The position numbers and the translations under genes are program-made. A DNA stretch of 64,000 nucleotides from Tomitella biformata AHU 1821 (GTDB lineage: Bacteria; Actinomycetota; Actinomycetes; Mycobacteriales; Mycobacteriaceae). Below are positions 1 to 8,524 of the stretch, piece after piece (position 1 is the stretch's first letter; every line of letters starts with the position of its first letter). Under the pieces are notes generated by a model, which was given only the letters and a program-made list of their open reading frames with translations, was not told where the DNA came from and searched no databases. Location: NCBI RefSeq assembly GCF_000524475.1, contig NZ_BAVQ01000037.1, positions 40,008-104,007 of the forward strand, in the 5' to 3' direction.

Positions 1-66
1 GACGGCCAGCGCGCACCCGGCCACCCCGCCGCCGATGACGACGACGTCGGGCCTGTCTGAACCCAT
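1..66 (-). CDS. N-terminus of an FAD-dependent oxidoreductase (partial)
   Basis: Read on the minus strand, an ATG at 66 opens a frame that runs off the window after 22 residues. Residues 7-17 form a beta strand followed by a GGGVAG dinucleotide-binding turn, the Rossmann motif that holds the ADP part of FAD at the N-terminus of flavin monooxygenases and dehydrogenases. It is transcribed away from the TetR gene at 179, so the shared upstream DNA may control both. The subfamily cannot be judged from so few residues. Confidence 0.7.
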   Translation of the reverse strand, partial: MGSDRPDVVVIGGGVAGCALAV

Positions 67-87
67 GAGGTTCTCCTCTCGAATTTC

Positions 88-131
88 CATTTACTGTGAC
101 ATAATGAGATCTCATTTACTATGACATAATG
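88..131. promoter_or_regulatory. Putative TetR operator: 19-bp direct repeat around a perfect palindrome
   Basis: CATTTACTRTGACATAATG occurs at 88-106 and again at 113-131 with one difference. The junction makes a perfect 14-bp palindrome, AATGAGATCTCATT (103-116). Each repeat ends in a CATAAT that could act as a -10 element. The site lies between the divergent oxidoreductase and the TetR gene at 179, where autoregulators of this family usually bind. Function is inferred from position and symmetry. Confidence 0.55.
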
Positions 132-178
132 GATTGAGTTTCCGATAGCCCTGCAGTCACAGGAATCGAGGATGGGGC

Positions 179-811
179 ATGCGCGTGGCGCGATACCGCG
201 GCGGGACGCAACCGTCGCCGCTGACCGAGGCGGATGTTCTCGACGCGGCTCTGCGCGTCGTCGCCCGCACCTCGCTGGAGCGGCTGACGGTGCGAACCGT
301 CGCCGAGGAATGCGGCGTCACCGCGCCCGCCATCCACTACCACCTGCGGGGCGGCGCCGACCTCGCCGATCGGGTCGTCGAGGCGGTGGCCGCGAAGATC
401 GACATCGCAGTCGATCCCAGCGCGACCGCGGTAGACCAGTACGTCGCGCTCGTGATTGCGATGGACCGGGCGTTCATCCAATACCCGGGGACCGGATTGC
501 GGGCGCTCACCGCAACAGGTCCATCGGCCGCGGCCGAACGCCTCACCAGCACCGCGCTCGGGATCCTGCACCGGGCCGGTGTGCCGGACGGCGCCGCTCG
601 CGAATTGTTCGTCACCACCTACCTGATCTTCGTCGGCTGGCTCGCGACCCGCGGCCTCGCCGAGGGCGGCAACGTCCACCCCGCGCTCGCCACGGCCGGT
701 GGTGCGGGGCGTATCGCCGACGACACCGAAACCCTCGAGGCCGCCCTTCGCAGGGTGCTCAATGAGGCTTCCGACATCGAATCGCACACAACGAAAGGTG
801 CAGAACAATGA
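179..811 (+). CDS. TetR/AcrR-family transcriptional regulator
   Basis: This 210-residue protein has the size and layout of TetR-family repressors. Residues about 15-60 form the N-terminal helix-turn-helix domain, with the stretch LTVRTVAEECGVTAPAIHYH as its second and third helices. The rest is a helical ligand-binding domain with no recognisable specificity. The ATG at 179 is the first start after the palindromic repeat region at 88-131. Its stop overlaps the next start by ATGA (808-811), so it is probably cotranscribed with the SnoaL-like gene. It likely controls itself and the divergent oxidoreductase; the effector is unknown. Confidence 0.88.
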   Translation: MRVARYRGGTQPSPLTEADVLDAALRVVARTSLERLTVRTVAEECGVTAPAIHYHLRGGADLADRVVEAVAAKIDIAVDPSATAVDQYVALVIAMDRAFIQYPGTGLRALTATGPSAAAERLTSTALGILHRAGVPDGAARELFVTTYLIFVGWLATRGLAEGGNVHPALATAGGAGRIADDTETLEAALRRVLNEASDIESHTTKGAEQ

Positions 812-1152
812 CCCACACCGAGAACTCATGGATCAGGGACTACTACGCCGCCTGGGACTCCGGGGACGTCGAGGCGATCACGGCCTGGCTCGATGACGCG
901 GTGGTCCTTGAGGACGTGGCGAAACAGCACATCGTGACCGGGGCCGCGGAGGCGCGCGAGTTCGTTGCCAAGGCCCTCAAGCTGGTGCCCGGAGCGACGT
1001 ACGAGGTGGTGACCGCGATGACCTGCGGCGAGGACTTCGCCGCAGAATGGGTGATGCATCCGGTGGGCCTGCGGGGGTCTTCGGTGGGGACATTCCGCAA
1101 CGGCAAGGTCGTCGGCAATCGCGACTACTGGAATGCGGCGCCGACCGGATAG
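808..1152 (+). CDS. SnoaL-like / NTF2-fold protein
   Basis: This 114-residue protein shows the pattern of the SnoaL-like domain: an N-terminal helix with WIRDYYAAWDSGDVEAITAW, then alternating strands and a YWNAA end. The fold covers ketosteroid isomerases, polyketide cyclases, dehydratases and many uncharacterised proteins, so the reaction cannot be assigned. It overlaps the TetR gene by four bases and ends seven bases before a convergent gene. The operon structure suggests its expression responds to the same ligand as the regulator. Confidence 0.8.
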   Translation: MTHTENSWIRDYYAAWDSGDVEAITAWLDDAVVLEDVAKQHIVTGAAEAREFVAKALKLVPGATYEVVTAMTCGEDFAAEWVMHPVGLRGSSVGTFRNGKVVGNRDYWNAAPTG

Positions 1153-1158
1153 CCGCAG

Positions 1159-1785
1159 CTATGACGCGGACCAGACCCCGAGGATGTCGTCGGTGGTGGT
1201 GACCCGCCCGAGTAGCGAGAACGCGTGCCGGAGCATGTCCTCCGCGAATTGGGCAGGCATGCCGAGCGCGGCGTCGCGCGGGATCACCACACGATAGCCG
1301 CGGTTCACGGCCTCAATCGCGGCGCCGATGATCGCCTCGTTGAGGGAGACTCCGCCGATGATGACGGTCGTGATGTCGAGGCTGCGCAGAACCGGATCGA
1401 GGTCGGTGCAGGTGAACGCGGACATCCCGTGCAGGCGAGCGGAGATGATATCGGTCGGCTCGGGGCCGATCTCGGGCATGATCTCCGCCTGCGCGGAGCC
1501 CGCCAGCAGGTGTCCGGGGTCGCGCATAGTGACCGCCATCAGCGGGCTGACGATGCGCACGCCGGCCCGGTCTGGACGAAATTGCAGAGTCGCGTGGACC
1601 ACCCGCGCGTGGGCTTGGCGCGCCCCGGCGAGCAGTCGCGCCAGGTTGGGGGCGACCCCGCTCTCGGCCATCGCGGTGGAGATGGCAGAGAGTTCTTCGG
1701 ACACCAGGTCGCCCGCGATTCCCCGCTGCATCTCCGAGACCAGCACGGCGGTGTGCCGAGGTTCGATCAGATCGGCAAGCCTCAT
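1159..1785 (-). CDS. Isochorismatase-fold hydrolase-like protein lacking the usual cysteine
   Basis: This 208-residue protein has the isochorismatase/cysteine-hydrolase fold: a first strand AVLVSEMQRG and the strand-loop GGVSLNEAIIGAAIEAVNRG near residue 150. Classical members use an Asp-Lys-Cys triad. Here the first strand carries Glu where Asp is usual, and no Cys sits in the GVSLNEA loop, so ordinary thiol hydrolysis is doubtful. Cys-less loops of the GVSxN type appear to recur in actinobacterial relatives, as far as I recall. The start overlaps the upstream oxidoreductase by ATGA (1782-1785), indicating translational coupling and a shared pathway. Confidence 0.8.
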   Translation of the reverse strand: MRLADLIEPRHTAVLVSEMQRGIAGDLVSEELSAISTAMAESGVAPNLARLLAGARQAHARVVHATLQFRPDRAGVRIVSPLMAVTMRDPGHLLAGSAQAEIMPEIGPEPTDIISARLHGMSAFTCTDLDPVLRSLDITTVIIGGVSLNEAIIGAAIEAVNRGYRVVIPRDAALGMPAQFAEDMLRHAFSLLGRVTTTDDILGVWSAS

Positions 1786-2879
1786 GGCAGGCTCACCCAG
1801 CCCGCTCCGGCGGAGCTTCGGCGGGCGGCGTCGACGACCTCGGAGACCAGCCAGCCCTGGCGCAGGGTTGGCACCGGGCTGGGCTCGCCGTCGAAGGCTG
1901 GCAGCCAGTCCTCGAGCATGAGGGCCAGCGCCCGGATGGCGGCGCCCGCGCGACGGTTGGGGATGGGTCGGCCGCCCAGCGGCTCGCGGTCCCCAAGAGG
2001 CAATGGTGCGAGCCCGCGGTGGTCGGCGTGGCTCCATTGGATCGACGTGTTCGTCGCGTCCCCCTGGACCTTGCCGGTCACCGTGATTGACCCCTCGCTG
2101 CCGAATATCTCCAACACTCGCGAATCGTGCTGCAACGCGACGGCGGTGGTGCTGATCACGCAGGTCGTCCCGTCGCGCATCCGCATCAACAGGGTCGAGG
2201 TGTCGTCCGCGGTGACCTGGAGCGTGGAGCCGTCCGCGCGGGTACGGGTGGGCGTGCTGGTCCGCACATCGGCGCACACCGCGGACGGCGGGCCGAATAG
2301 CGCGATCAGGAAGTCGATGTCGTGAGAGGCCATGCCCAGGAGGTAGCCGCCGCCCTGCGCCTCGTCGTACATCCACTCCGACTGCAGATCCCTGGTGGGA
2401 TGCCAGTAGTCGGCGTTGGTCACGACCCGCGCGAGGTAGGGCTGGCCGATGCGGCCGTCCCGGACATGCCGCCACACCGGCAGCCGCTCGGGCAGCCAAC
2501 GGCCCTCGAAGTTGACCCCGCAGACGAGCCCGCGCTCCTCCGCCAGTTCGGACATCTCACGCGCTTGGTCCGGGTCCAGGGCGAGCGGCTTCTCGCACAG
2601 CACGTGCTTGCCGGCTCGGAGCGCGGCCATCGTCTGTTCGTGGTGCAGGGTCGTCGGAGTGCACACCGCAATCAGATCGATGTCCTCTCTGGCAATGAGT
2701 GCACGCCAGTCCGTGGTGTTCTCGGGGACCCCCAGGCGCTCCGCCGCGGCTCTGGCGGACGACTCCCTCCGCGCGCACAACGCGACCACCTCATAGTCCG
2801 GAACTGATTGGAACGCTGGTGTCAGAACCAAGCTTCCCCAGCCGGTTCCGATCACCCCTACTCGTATCTTCTTCGCCAT
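1782..2879 (-). CDS. Gfo/Idh/MocA-family NAD(P)-dependent oxidoreductase
   Basis: This 365-residue protein has the size and motifs of the family. Residues 6-12 (GVIGTGW) form the Rossmann nucleotide-binding turn, and HVLCEKPLALD near residue 93 contains the EKP signature whose lysine takes part in catalysis. The C-terminal half is the beta-sheet substrate domain. Members oxidise or reduce sugars, inositols and other polyols, or biliverdin; the substrate here is unknown. It is first in a two-gene operon with the isochorismatase-like gene and diverges from the amidohydrolase at 3244. Confidence 0.88.
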   Translation of the reverse strand: MAKKIRVGVIGTGWGSLVLTPAFQSVPDYEVVALCARRESSARAAAERLGVPENTTDWRALIAREDIDLIAVCTPTTLHHEQTMAALRAGKHVLCEKPLALDPDQAREMSELAEERGLVCGVNFEGRWLPERLPVWRHVRDGRIGQPYLARVVTNADYWHPTRDLQSEWMYDEAQGGGYLLGMASHDIDFLIALFGPPSAVCADVRTSTPTRTRADGSTLQVTADDTSTLLMRMRDGTTCVISTTAVALQHDSRVLEIFGSEGSITVTGKVQGDATNTSIQWSHADHRGLAPLPLGDREPLGGRPIPNRRAGAAIRALALMLEDWLPAFDGEPSPVPTLRQGWLVSEVVDAARRSSAGAGWVSLP

Positions 2880-3243
2880 GGCTGGACTCTAGATCCTCGT
2901 CGTGCGCCTCGGTCAGATGTTGGCGTAAGACGCTGTCCTGCAGAAAGATTCACGATATTGAGTGCTCAGGTTGTGAAGGGGTGGGGGTGGGGTCCCATCC
3001 CGAAGTCATGATCAATGAGGTCAAGTTTTTATTCATTATCGTCAGATAGTTAGCGTCGATGGCGGGACGTCGGACGGTTGGAACGGTGCCTTGGGCGCCG
3101 TCGCGGCACCATCGCAGCAGGTGGTCCAGACGGGGTTCTCCCAGGTGGGGGAATTTGGGAAGTTTCGTCGTTGCCCTTCCGGAATCTGACGGTCGTGCCT
3201 ACACTCGCTGTGAAGTGGGTCACTGTAACCGGAAGGAATATTC
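2880..3243. other. Divergent intergenic region upstream of amidohydrolase
   Basis: This 364-base gap separates divergent genes and has no convincing coding frame. It contains an AT-richer stretch around 3005-3050, the decamer CGTCAGATAG (3040-3049) that recurs upstream of two SDR genes, a Crp-like box (3209-3224) and a clear ribosome-binding site (GGAAGGA, 3231-3237) for the GTG at 3244. No strong sigma-70-like promoter pair stood out to me. Confidence 0.6.
3209..3224. promoter_or_regulatory. Crp-like box TGTGA-N6-TCACT
   Basis: TGTGAAGTGGGTCACT matches 9 of the 10 fixed bases of the TGTGA-N6-TCACA palindrome bound by Crp/GlxR proteins in Mycobacteriales. It lies 20 bases before the GTG start of the amidohydrolase and just ahead of its ribosome-binding site. 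That placement would suit repression or an alternative promoter better than classical activation. Confidence 0.5.
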
Positions 3244-4416
3244 GTGCCGCTGCAAAAGCATCACCAGATCGTTTCCGTTGATGATCATCTTGTTGAGCAC
3301 CCGCGGGTGTGGCAGGACCGTGTGCCGGCACGGATGAAGGACGCCGCCCCGAAGATCTTGGAGGTGAATGGCGCCCACCAGTGGTCCTACGACGGCGGGA
3401 TCTACCCGACAATCGGCTTGAACGCCGTCGCCGGCAAAGATCCGAAGGAGTGGGGCATGGACCCGATCCGGTATGAGGACATGATCCCGGGTTGCTATGA
3501 CCCGGCCGCGCGTCTCAAGGACATGGATCTGGACGGCATCGAGGCGGCGCTGTGCTTCCCGTCGTTCCCGGGCTTCGGCGGCGGCATGTTCCACCGGGCC
3601 AACGACAAGGAGCTCGCGCTCGAATGTGTCAAGGCGTGGAACGACTTCCACATCGATGAGTGGTGCGCCACCGACCCGGCGCGCTACATCCCGATGTCGA
3701 TCCTGCCCACCTGGGACATTGACCTGTGCGTGGCCGAGGCGAAGCGGGTCGCGGCAAAGGGCTCGCGGACGATCTCGTTCCCCGATGCGCCGGTCCCGTT
3801 GGGCCTGCCGTCGTTCCACTCTCGGCACTGGGATCCGCTGTGGCAGGTCTGCGCGGACGCCAAGATGCCGATCTCGCTGCACTTCGGATCCGGGGCGTAT
3901 GTGCCGGGCTTTTCCTTCTCCGCATTCAAGCCGGTGCCGGGACAGATGCCCGAGATCGAAGCCCCGTTCGCGGTGGCCATCACGCTGTTCTCGACCAACT
4001 TGATGTGGAGCACGGTGGACTTGCTGTTCTCCGGGGCACTGCAGCGCTTCCCGGATCTGCAGTTCTCGTTGGCGGAGGGTGGCATCGGCTGGATCCCATA
4101 CATCCTCGAGCGCTCGGACTTCGTGTGGGAACGCCACCGCTGGTACCAGAAGATCGACTTCGACGCGAAGCCCTCAGACCTGTTCAGAGAGCACTTCTGG
4201 GGCTGCTTCATCGATGATGAGCATGGCGTGAAGAACCGTCACCAGATTGGGATCGATCGCATCATGCTGGAGAGCGACTTCCCGCATTCCGACTCGAATT
4301 GGCCGAATAGCCGCAAGCGCGCCGCAGAGGTGCTGGCGGACGTGCCGGATGACGAGGTGGCCAAGATCGTCGAGCTCAATGCCAGAAAGATGCTCCGCTT
4401 CCCTCGTCTGGCATAG
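3244..4416 (+). CDS. Amidohydrolase family 2 (PF04909-like) metal-dependent hydrolase or decarboxylase
   Basis: This 390-residue protein starts VSVDDHLVEHPRVW, the D-x-H form of the first metal site of the amidohydrolase-2 family. ISLHFGSG near residue 216 supplies a central histidine, and MLESDFPHSDSNWP near residue 340 carries the late aspartate. This family includes ACMSD and gamma-resorcylate decarboxylase, which act on aromatic or enolic acids without redox change. The GTG start is fixed by GGAAGGA seven bases upstream. It precedes the solute-binding lipoprotein and CoA-transferase genes, suggesting a role in breaking down an imported acid. The substrate is not predictable. Confidence 0.85.
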   Translation: MPLQKHHQIVSVDDHLVEHPRVWQDRVPARMKDAAPKILEVNGAHQWSYDGGIYPTIGLNAVAGKDPKEWGMDPIRYEDMIPGCYDPAARLKDMDLDGIEAALCFPSFPGFGGGMFHRANDKELALECVKAWNDFHIDEWCATDPARYIPMSILPTWDIDLCVAEAKRVAAKGSRTISFPDAPVPLGLPSFHSRHWDPLWQVCADAKMPISLHFGSGAYVPGFSFSAFKPVPGQMPEIEAPFAVAITLFSTNLMWSTVDLLFSGALQRFPDLQFSLAEGGIGWIPYILERSDFVWERHRWYQKIDFDAKPSDLFREHFWGCFIDDEHGVKNRHQIGIDRIMLESDFPHSDSNWPNSRKRAAEVLADVPDDEVAKIVELNARKMLRFPRLA

Positions 4417-4489
4417 GCGTGCGCCGGCCCCACTCCGCCGGCGATCAGTCGTTCTACCAGGTAATGCTCCTCTAGAGAAAAGAGAGAAA

Positions 4490-5773
4490 ATGCGTAATTC
4501 AACCAGCCGCTGGCGTCTCGCCCTCGGAGTGCCACTCGCGGTGACGGTCGCGTTGGCGCTTGCCAGCTGCAGTTCCTCGACGGACTCCTCATCTGGCGGC
4601 GCATCTGGCAACGCTGGCGGGGGTTCCTCGGAGGCGGCGCTTGGAACCGCGAACAAGGCGACGGGCACTCCGGTCACCATCGGCTTCATCAGCGACGGCA
4701 AGGGCGAGGCACTCGACAACACCGACGAGTTCAAGGGCGCGCAGGCGGCGGCGGCCTACGCGAACGACTACCTCGGCGGCATCGGGGGCCACCCCATCGA
4801 GGTGAAGGTCTGTGAGGCCCGGCAGATCCCGGCGGCCGCGACAGATTGCTCGAATCAGATGGTGAGCGCCAACGTGGCGGCCGTGGTGCAGGGCGCCCTC
4901 GCGGAGGTCGACCAGACGATCCCGGCGCTGACGGCGGCCAACATTCCACTGCTGGTCGGCATCGCCAGCACGCAGACGGCATTGACGACGCCGGGCGTGT
5001 TCTCCTTGTTCAACGGATTGTCCTACTTTGGAGCGCCGGCGGGGCTGGCCAAGGCCGAGGGGCTGAAGACCGCGAACATGGTCGTGATCGCGGTGCCCGG
5101 CGCGGAGGGCCCCGCCCGGCAGATCGGTGTCCAGCTCTACAAGAACGCCGGCGTCGAGGCATCGGTCACCGCGGTTGCCCCAGGCACCGCGGACATGACC
5201 CCGCAGATCACCTCCGCGGCGTCGAGCAAGCCGGGCATGTTCCACGTGTTCGGCAATGACAGCTTCTGCACCAGCGCGTTCAAGGCCATCAAGACGGTCG
5301 CCGCGGACACGAAAATCGTCGCGATCGACCGCTGCCTTGACCCGGCCGCGGCATCGTCAATCCCCGGCGGCTATGCGGGCGTCCAGGTTGTCACCACGTC
5401 GAACTTGTCCAAGGACACAGAGGAGGCCCAGCTGTTCCAGGCGATCCTCGACAAGTACGGCGACGGCGCCAAGTTCGGCACCACCGCGGCATTCGGCTAC
5501 TCCCCGATGCTGGGCATGATCCAGGCGCTGAATGCGGCAGGGCTGACCGAGGTGACGCCGGCGACGATTCTCGCCGGTATCAAGTCTGCGCCCCCCACCC
5601 TCTACCCGCTGGCCAACGGGGCCAAGTTCCAGTGCAATGGCGAGCAGATGGCAATCTCGCCGAACATTTGCAACTCGGACGGAATCATCGCGACGTCGGA
5701 CAAGGACGGCAACTTGTCGGACTACCAGTTGATCGCCGGTGACCCGTCGCTGTACGCGATGCCCACCAGCTGA
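4490..5773 (+). CDS. ABC transporter substrate-binding lipoprotein, branched-chain amino acid (Liv) type
   Basis: This 427-residue protein has a signal peptide ending in the lipobox LALASC, with Cys27 as the predicted lipid-anchored residue, then a Ser/Gly-rich linker. From about residue 60 it follows the type-1 periplasmic binding fold (VTIGFISDGKGEALDN...). The ATG at 4490 follows a purine-rich AGAGAGAAA. Liv-type binding proteins in Actinobacteria often capture aromatic or alicyclic acids rather than amino acids. The membrane and ATPase parts are probably those at 7796-11295. Gene order suggests cotranscription with the amidohydrolase and the CoA-transferase. Confidence 0.9.
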   Translation: MRNSTSRWRLALGVPLAVTVALALASCSSSTDSSSGGASGNAGGGSSEAALGTANKATGTPVTIGFISDGKGEALDNTDEFKGAQAAAAYANDYLGGIGGHPIEVKVCEARQIPAAATDCSNQMVSANVAAVVQGALAEVDQTIPALTAANIPLLVGIASTQTALTTPGVFSLFNGLSYFGAPAGLAKAEGLKTANMVVIAVPGAEGPARQIGVQLYKNAGVEASVTAVAPGTADMTPQITSAASSKPGMFHVFGNDSFCTSAFKAIKTVAADTKIVAIDRCLDPAAASSIPGGYAGVQVVTTSNLSKDTEEAQLFQAILDKYGDGAKFGTTAAFGYSPMLGMIQALNAAGLTEVTPATILAGIKSAPPTLYPLANGAKFQCNGEQMAISPNICNSDGIIATSDKDGNLSDYQLIAGDPSLYAMPTS

Positions 5774-5890
5774 TCAACCCCCGCTCGAACAGCATGGCGC
5801 CCGTCGCCCGGAGAGAACTTCGCGTGGCGGGCGCCGCGTTGCCGCGGCCCTGGCGCCGATTCATCACCATAAGTAGAGAGGGCGAGTGAC

Positions 5891-7108
5891 GTGTCACTGC
5901 CATTAGAGGGTATCCGGGTCATCGAGCTCGCGGAGCAAGGCTTCGTTCCCACCACGGGCGCTGCGCTGGCGGACTTTGGCGCCGACGTGATCAAGATCGA
6001 GCGGCCCAGCGGTGATCCGATGCGACAGGTGATCGCCGCGGGCATGGTGCCGACGGGGGAGGACGGCTACGACTTCCTGTTCGAGCTGTTCAATCGGAAC
6101 AAGCGTGGCATCGCGCTCGATATCACCGGGCCCGAGGGCCGTGCCGTGTTCGAGCGGCTGCTCAGGTCCGCGGACGTGTACATCACCAATCAGCTGCCGC
6201 GGGTGCAACGCAAGTTGGCCACCGAGCCCGCGGACCTGCTGGCGATCAACCCGAAGCTGGTGATCGCGCGCGGACATGGGCAGGGGCAACGCGGCCCGGA
6301 CGCGGAGACGGGTGGCTACGACGCCGTCTCCTACTGGTCGCGTGGCAGCGTCGCGCATGTGCTCACAGACAAGGCCGCGGTGGAGCCGGCGATGCAGCGG
6401 CCGGCGCTCGGCGATATCCCCTCCGGGACCTATCTCACCGCGGGGGTGTGCGCCGCGCTTGTGCAGGTCGCGCGGACGGGCAAGGGGATGGTCGTGGACA
6501 CCTCGCTGCTCAACGCGGCGACGTGGACGCTCGGGCCCGATCTGGCCTACACGTCCATGACGGGCGAGCAGATGCCGCTGGGCGTCGCCCCGCGCAGCCC
6601 GCTGACGATGCCGTACCGCACCGTCGATGACCGGTTCGTCAACCTCATGATGATCAACGAGGACCGGTATTGGGGGCCTGCCACCACCGCGCTCGGCCTG
6701 ACTGCCCTCGCCGATCGGTACCCCGACGCCGCGGCCCGGCGTCCGCACTGGTTGGAGTTGCGGGAGCCGTTCCAAGCGGCGATCGGCGCCTTGACCAAGG
6801 CGGAGGTGGAGCGCGCGCTGCGGGAACACGAGTGCATCTATTCGTTCTACGCCACGCCCCAGGAGGTGCTCGGGGACGAGGCGGTGTCGCTGAACGGCTA
6901 TCTGATGCAGCACCCCGAGCACCCGTCGGTGCGGCTGCCGGCCGCGCCCGTGCAATTCGACAATCAGCTCCCGGCCATCCACCGCGCAAGCCCGCGGATA
7001 GGCGAGCACACCGCGGAGGTGCTCGCCGAGATGGCATTCGGCGCGGAGGAGGTCGCCGGCCTGCTGGCGGCGGGAGTGGCCGTCCAACATGGGGGTCCCG
7101 GCGCGTGA
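5891..7108 (+). CDS. CaiB/BaiF-type (class III) CoA-transferase
   Basis: This 405-residue protein matches class III CoA-transferases: N-terminal GIRVIELAEQGFVPTTGAAL, then LADFGADVIKIERPSGDPMR, NRNKRGIALDI near residue 75 and DTSLLNAATW near residue 200, where the family carries its catalytic Asp. Such enzymes move CoA between acids such as carnitine, formate, succinate or bile acids. The start is a GTG at 5891. Its place after the binding lipoprotein suggests it activates the imported acid to its CoA ester. A perfect 18-bp hairpin follows 50 bases downstream. Confidence 0.9.
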   Translation: MSLPLEGIRVIELAEQGFVPTTGAALADFGADVIKIERPSGDPMRQVIAAGMVPTGEDGYDFLFELFNRNKRGIALDITGPEGRAVFERLLRSADVYITNQLPRVQRKLATEPADLLAINPKLVIARGHGQGQRGPDAETGGYDAVSYWSRGSVAHVLTDKAAVEPAMQRPALGDIPSGTYLTAGVCAALVQVARTGKGMVVDTSLLNAATWTLGPDLAYTSMTGEQMPLGVAPRSPLTMPYRTVDDRFVNLMMINEDRYWGPATTALGLTALADRYPDAAARRPHWLELREPFQAAIGALTKAEVERALREHECIYSFYATPQEVLGDEAVSLNGYLMQHPEHPSVRLPAAPVQFDNQLPAIHRASPRIGEHTAEVLAEMAFGAEEVAGLLAAGVAVQHGGPGA

Positions 7109-7158
7109 GCGCGGGGGAGCGCTGACCTGGCGCTGGCGCTGAGGCCGGCGAGTACGCA

Positions 7159-7202
7159 GATCGCTGATGCCGCCCCGGACTGCTGGGGCGGCATCAGCGA
7201 TC
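7159..7202. terminator. Bidirectional terminator hairpin with perfect 18-bp stem
   Basis: GATCGCTGATGCCGCCCC (7159-7176) pairs perfectly with 7185-7202 across an 8-base loop. It lies between the convergent CoA-transferase and thioesterase genes and includes the last bases of the thioesterase stop codon. No T-run follows, as is usual for actinobacterial terminators. Confidence 0.8.
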
Positions 7203-7809
7203 AAGGCTGGTCGTCTCGGAGCTTGATGAACAGGGCCGACGCGTCGGCCAGCAGCGTCTCGCCGTGCCAGAGCCGGCCGGTGGCCACGATCTTGCGGCCC
7301 TGCACCGAGTCGATGGTCGCGTCCACGTGCAACTCCACGCCGGTGGGCGTGACAACGCGGTAGTTCACGGTCAAGGCGGCGGTGCGGATACGGCCGTGGC
7401 CGCTCTGTGCCGCCAGGACGCCGAGCGCCTCGTCGAACAGCAGCGGCTGCGTGCCGCCGTGCACGATGTGCGAGCCCTCGGAGAACGCCGCGTTGAAGGT
7501 GACCCGTCCGCGCATCGAGTGCGCGGACTCTTCGTCGACAGTCATCGGCGCCAGCAACGGGTGCCCGCGCCCGGGGAGGCTTGGGGACCGCCCGGCGAAC
7601 CGCCGGGCCTCGGGGGCATGGCTGGCCTCGAGCTGGTCCGCGACGGCGCTGAGCGCCGCTGTCACCGAACGAATCTGCGCGGCAGTGGGGCACGCGGTCG
7701 CGAGGCCGTCCGCAAGTCGGCGGTACTGCGTGAGGGCGTGGTCCCATGCGGCGACGTCCTCGCCGGTGCCGCGGATCCCCGCGGACGCCGGCCGATCAGA
7801 CGGCGACAT
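7201..7809 (-). CDS. Hotdog-fold (4HBT/PaaI-like) thioesterase-superfamily protein
   Basis: This 202-residue protein has an N-terminal helical extension of about 95 residues, then a hotdog domain with VHGGTQPLLFDEALGVLA, TAALTVNYRVVTPTG and DATIDSVQGRKIVATGRLWHG. The HGG and DE segments sit where PaaI-like acyl-CoA thioesterases place catalytic residues. It is a paralogue of the gene at 11981. The ATG at 7809 is preferred because it overlaps the end of the ABC ATPase gene by 14 bases, making it the last gene of the transporter operon. It may recycle CoA from stalled intermediates. Confidence 0.82.
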   Translation of the reverse strand: MSPSDRPASAGIRGTGEDVAAWDHALTQYRRLADGLATACPTAAQIRSVTAALSAVADQLEASHAPEARRFAGRSPSLPGRGHPLLAPMTVDEESAHSMRGRVTFNAAFSEGSHIVHGGTQPLLFDEALGVLAAQSGHGRIRTAALTVNYRVVTPTGVELHVDATIDSVQGRKIVATGRLWHGETLLADASALFIKLRDDQP

Positions 7810-8524
7810 CGGCAGCCCCGCCCATATACGCCTCTTCCAGTCGCGCGGGATTCGCGGCCAGTTCGGCGGCGCTGCCCCGCAGGTGCACGCTGCCGTGCAC
7901 CACGACGATCGCCTGGTCCGCGACCTCCAGCGCGAGCTTGACATGCTGTTCGACGAGGACCACGACCACCTTGGACTGGTCCGCGACCTGGCGGACCATG
8001 GGCAGCAGATCCTCGACGATGACCGGCGCGAGACCCATGCTCATCTCGTCGATCAGCAGGACCTTTGGATTCTGGACCAGGGCGCGGGCAACCGCCAACA
8101 TCTGTTGCTCGCCTCCGGACAGCTCGCCTGCCGCGAGCTTCAGCCGCTTGGCGAGAGCGGGGAACATCTCCATCGTCTCCGCCAGCTCCGGGCCGCCCTT
8201 CTTCCGCGCTAGGTACAGGTTCTCCCGCACGGTCAGCGTGTTGAACAGCGCGCGCTGGTCGGGCACCAGCACAACCCCCGACCGGTTGGCGACACCAGGC
8301 CGGCCGTTCCGCAGGGGGGTGCCGTTGACGATCACTTGACCGGCCATCCGGGGTATGAGGCCGGCGATGCTGGTCATCAATGTGGTCTTGCCGGCGCCGT
8401 TTGGCCCGAGGACGGCCAGGACCTGTCCGGGCTGGAGGGAGAGATTGAAATCTCGGATCACGGAGACCTTGCCGTGGCCGACTGTGAGGTCGCGGCATTC
8501 CAACAGGGGGGTGGGCTCGGTCAT
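7796..8524 (-). CDS. LivF-type ABC transporter ATP-binding protein
   Basis: This 242-residue ATPase has Walker A GPNGAGKT (Lys46), signature LSGGEQQ, Walker B VLLIDE and a switch histidine in VEQH. Its short length and GHGKVSVIRDFNLSLQPG start are typical of LivF, the second ATPase of branched-chain-type importers. The ATG at 8524 overlaps the stop of the triple-fusion transporter by ATGA (8521-8524), so the two are translationally coupled. With the fusion protein and the lipoprotein at 4490 it should form a complete importer at the cytoplasmic membrane. Confidence 0.93.
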   Translation of the reverse strand: MTEPTPLLECRDLTVGHGKVSVIRDFNLSLQPGQVLAVLGPNGAGKTTLMTSIAGLIPRMAGQVIVNGTPLRNGRPGVANRSGVVLVPDQRALFNTLTVRENLYLARKKGGPELAETMEMFPALAKRLKLAAGELSGGEQQMLAVARALVQNPKVLLIDEMSMGLAPVIVEDLLPMVRQVADQSKVVVVLVEQHVKLALEVADQAIVVVHGSVHLRGSAAELAANPARLEEAYMGGAADVAV

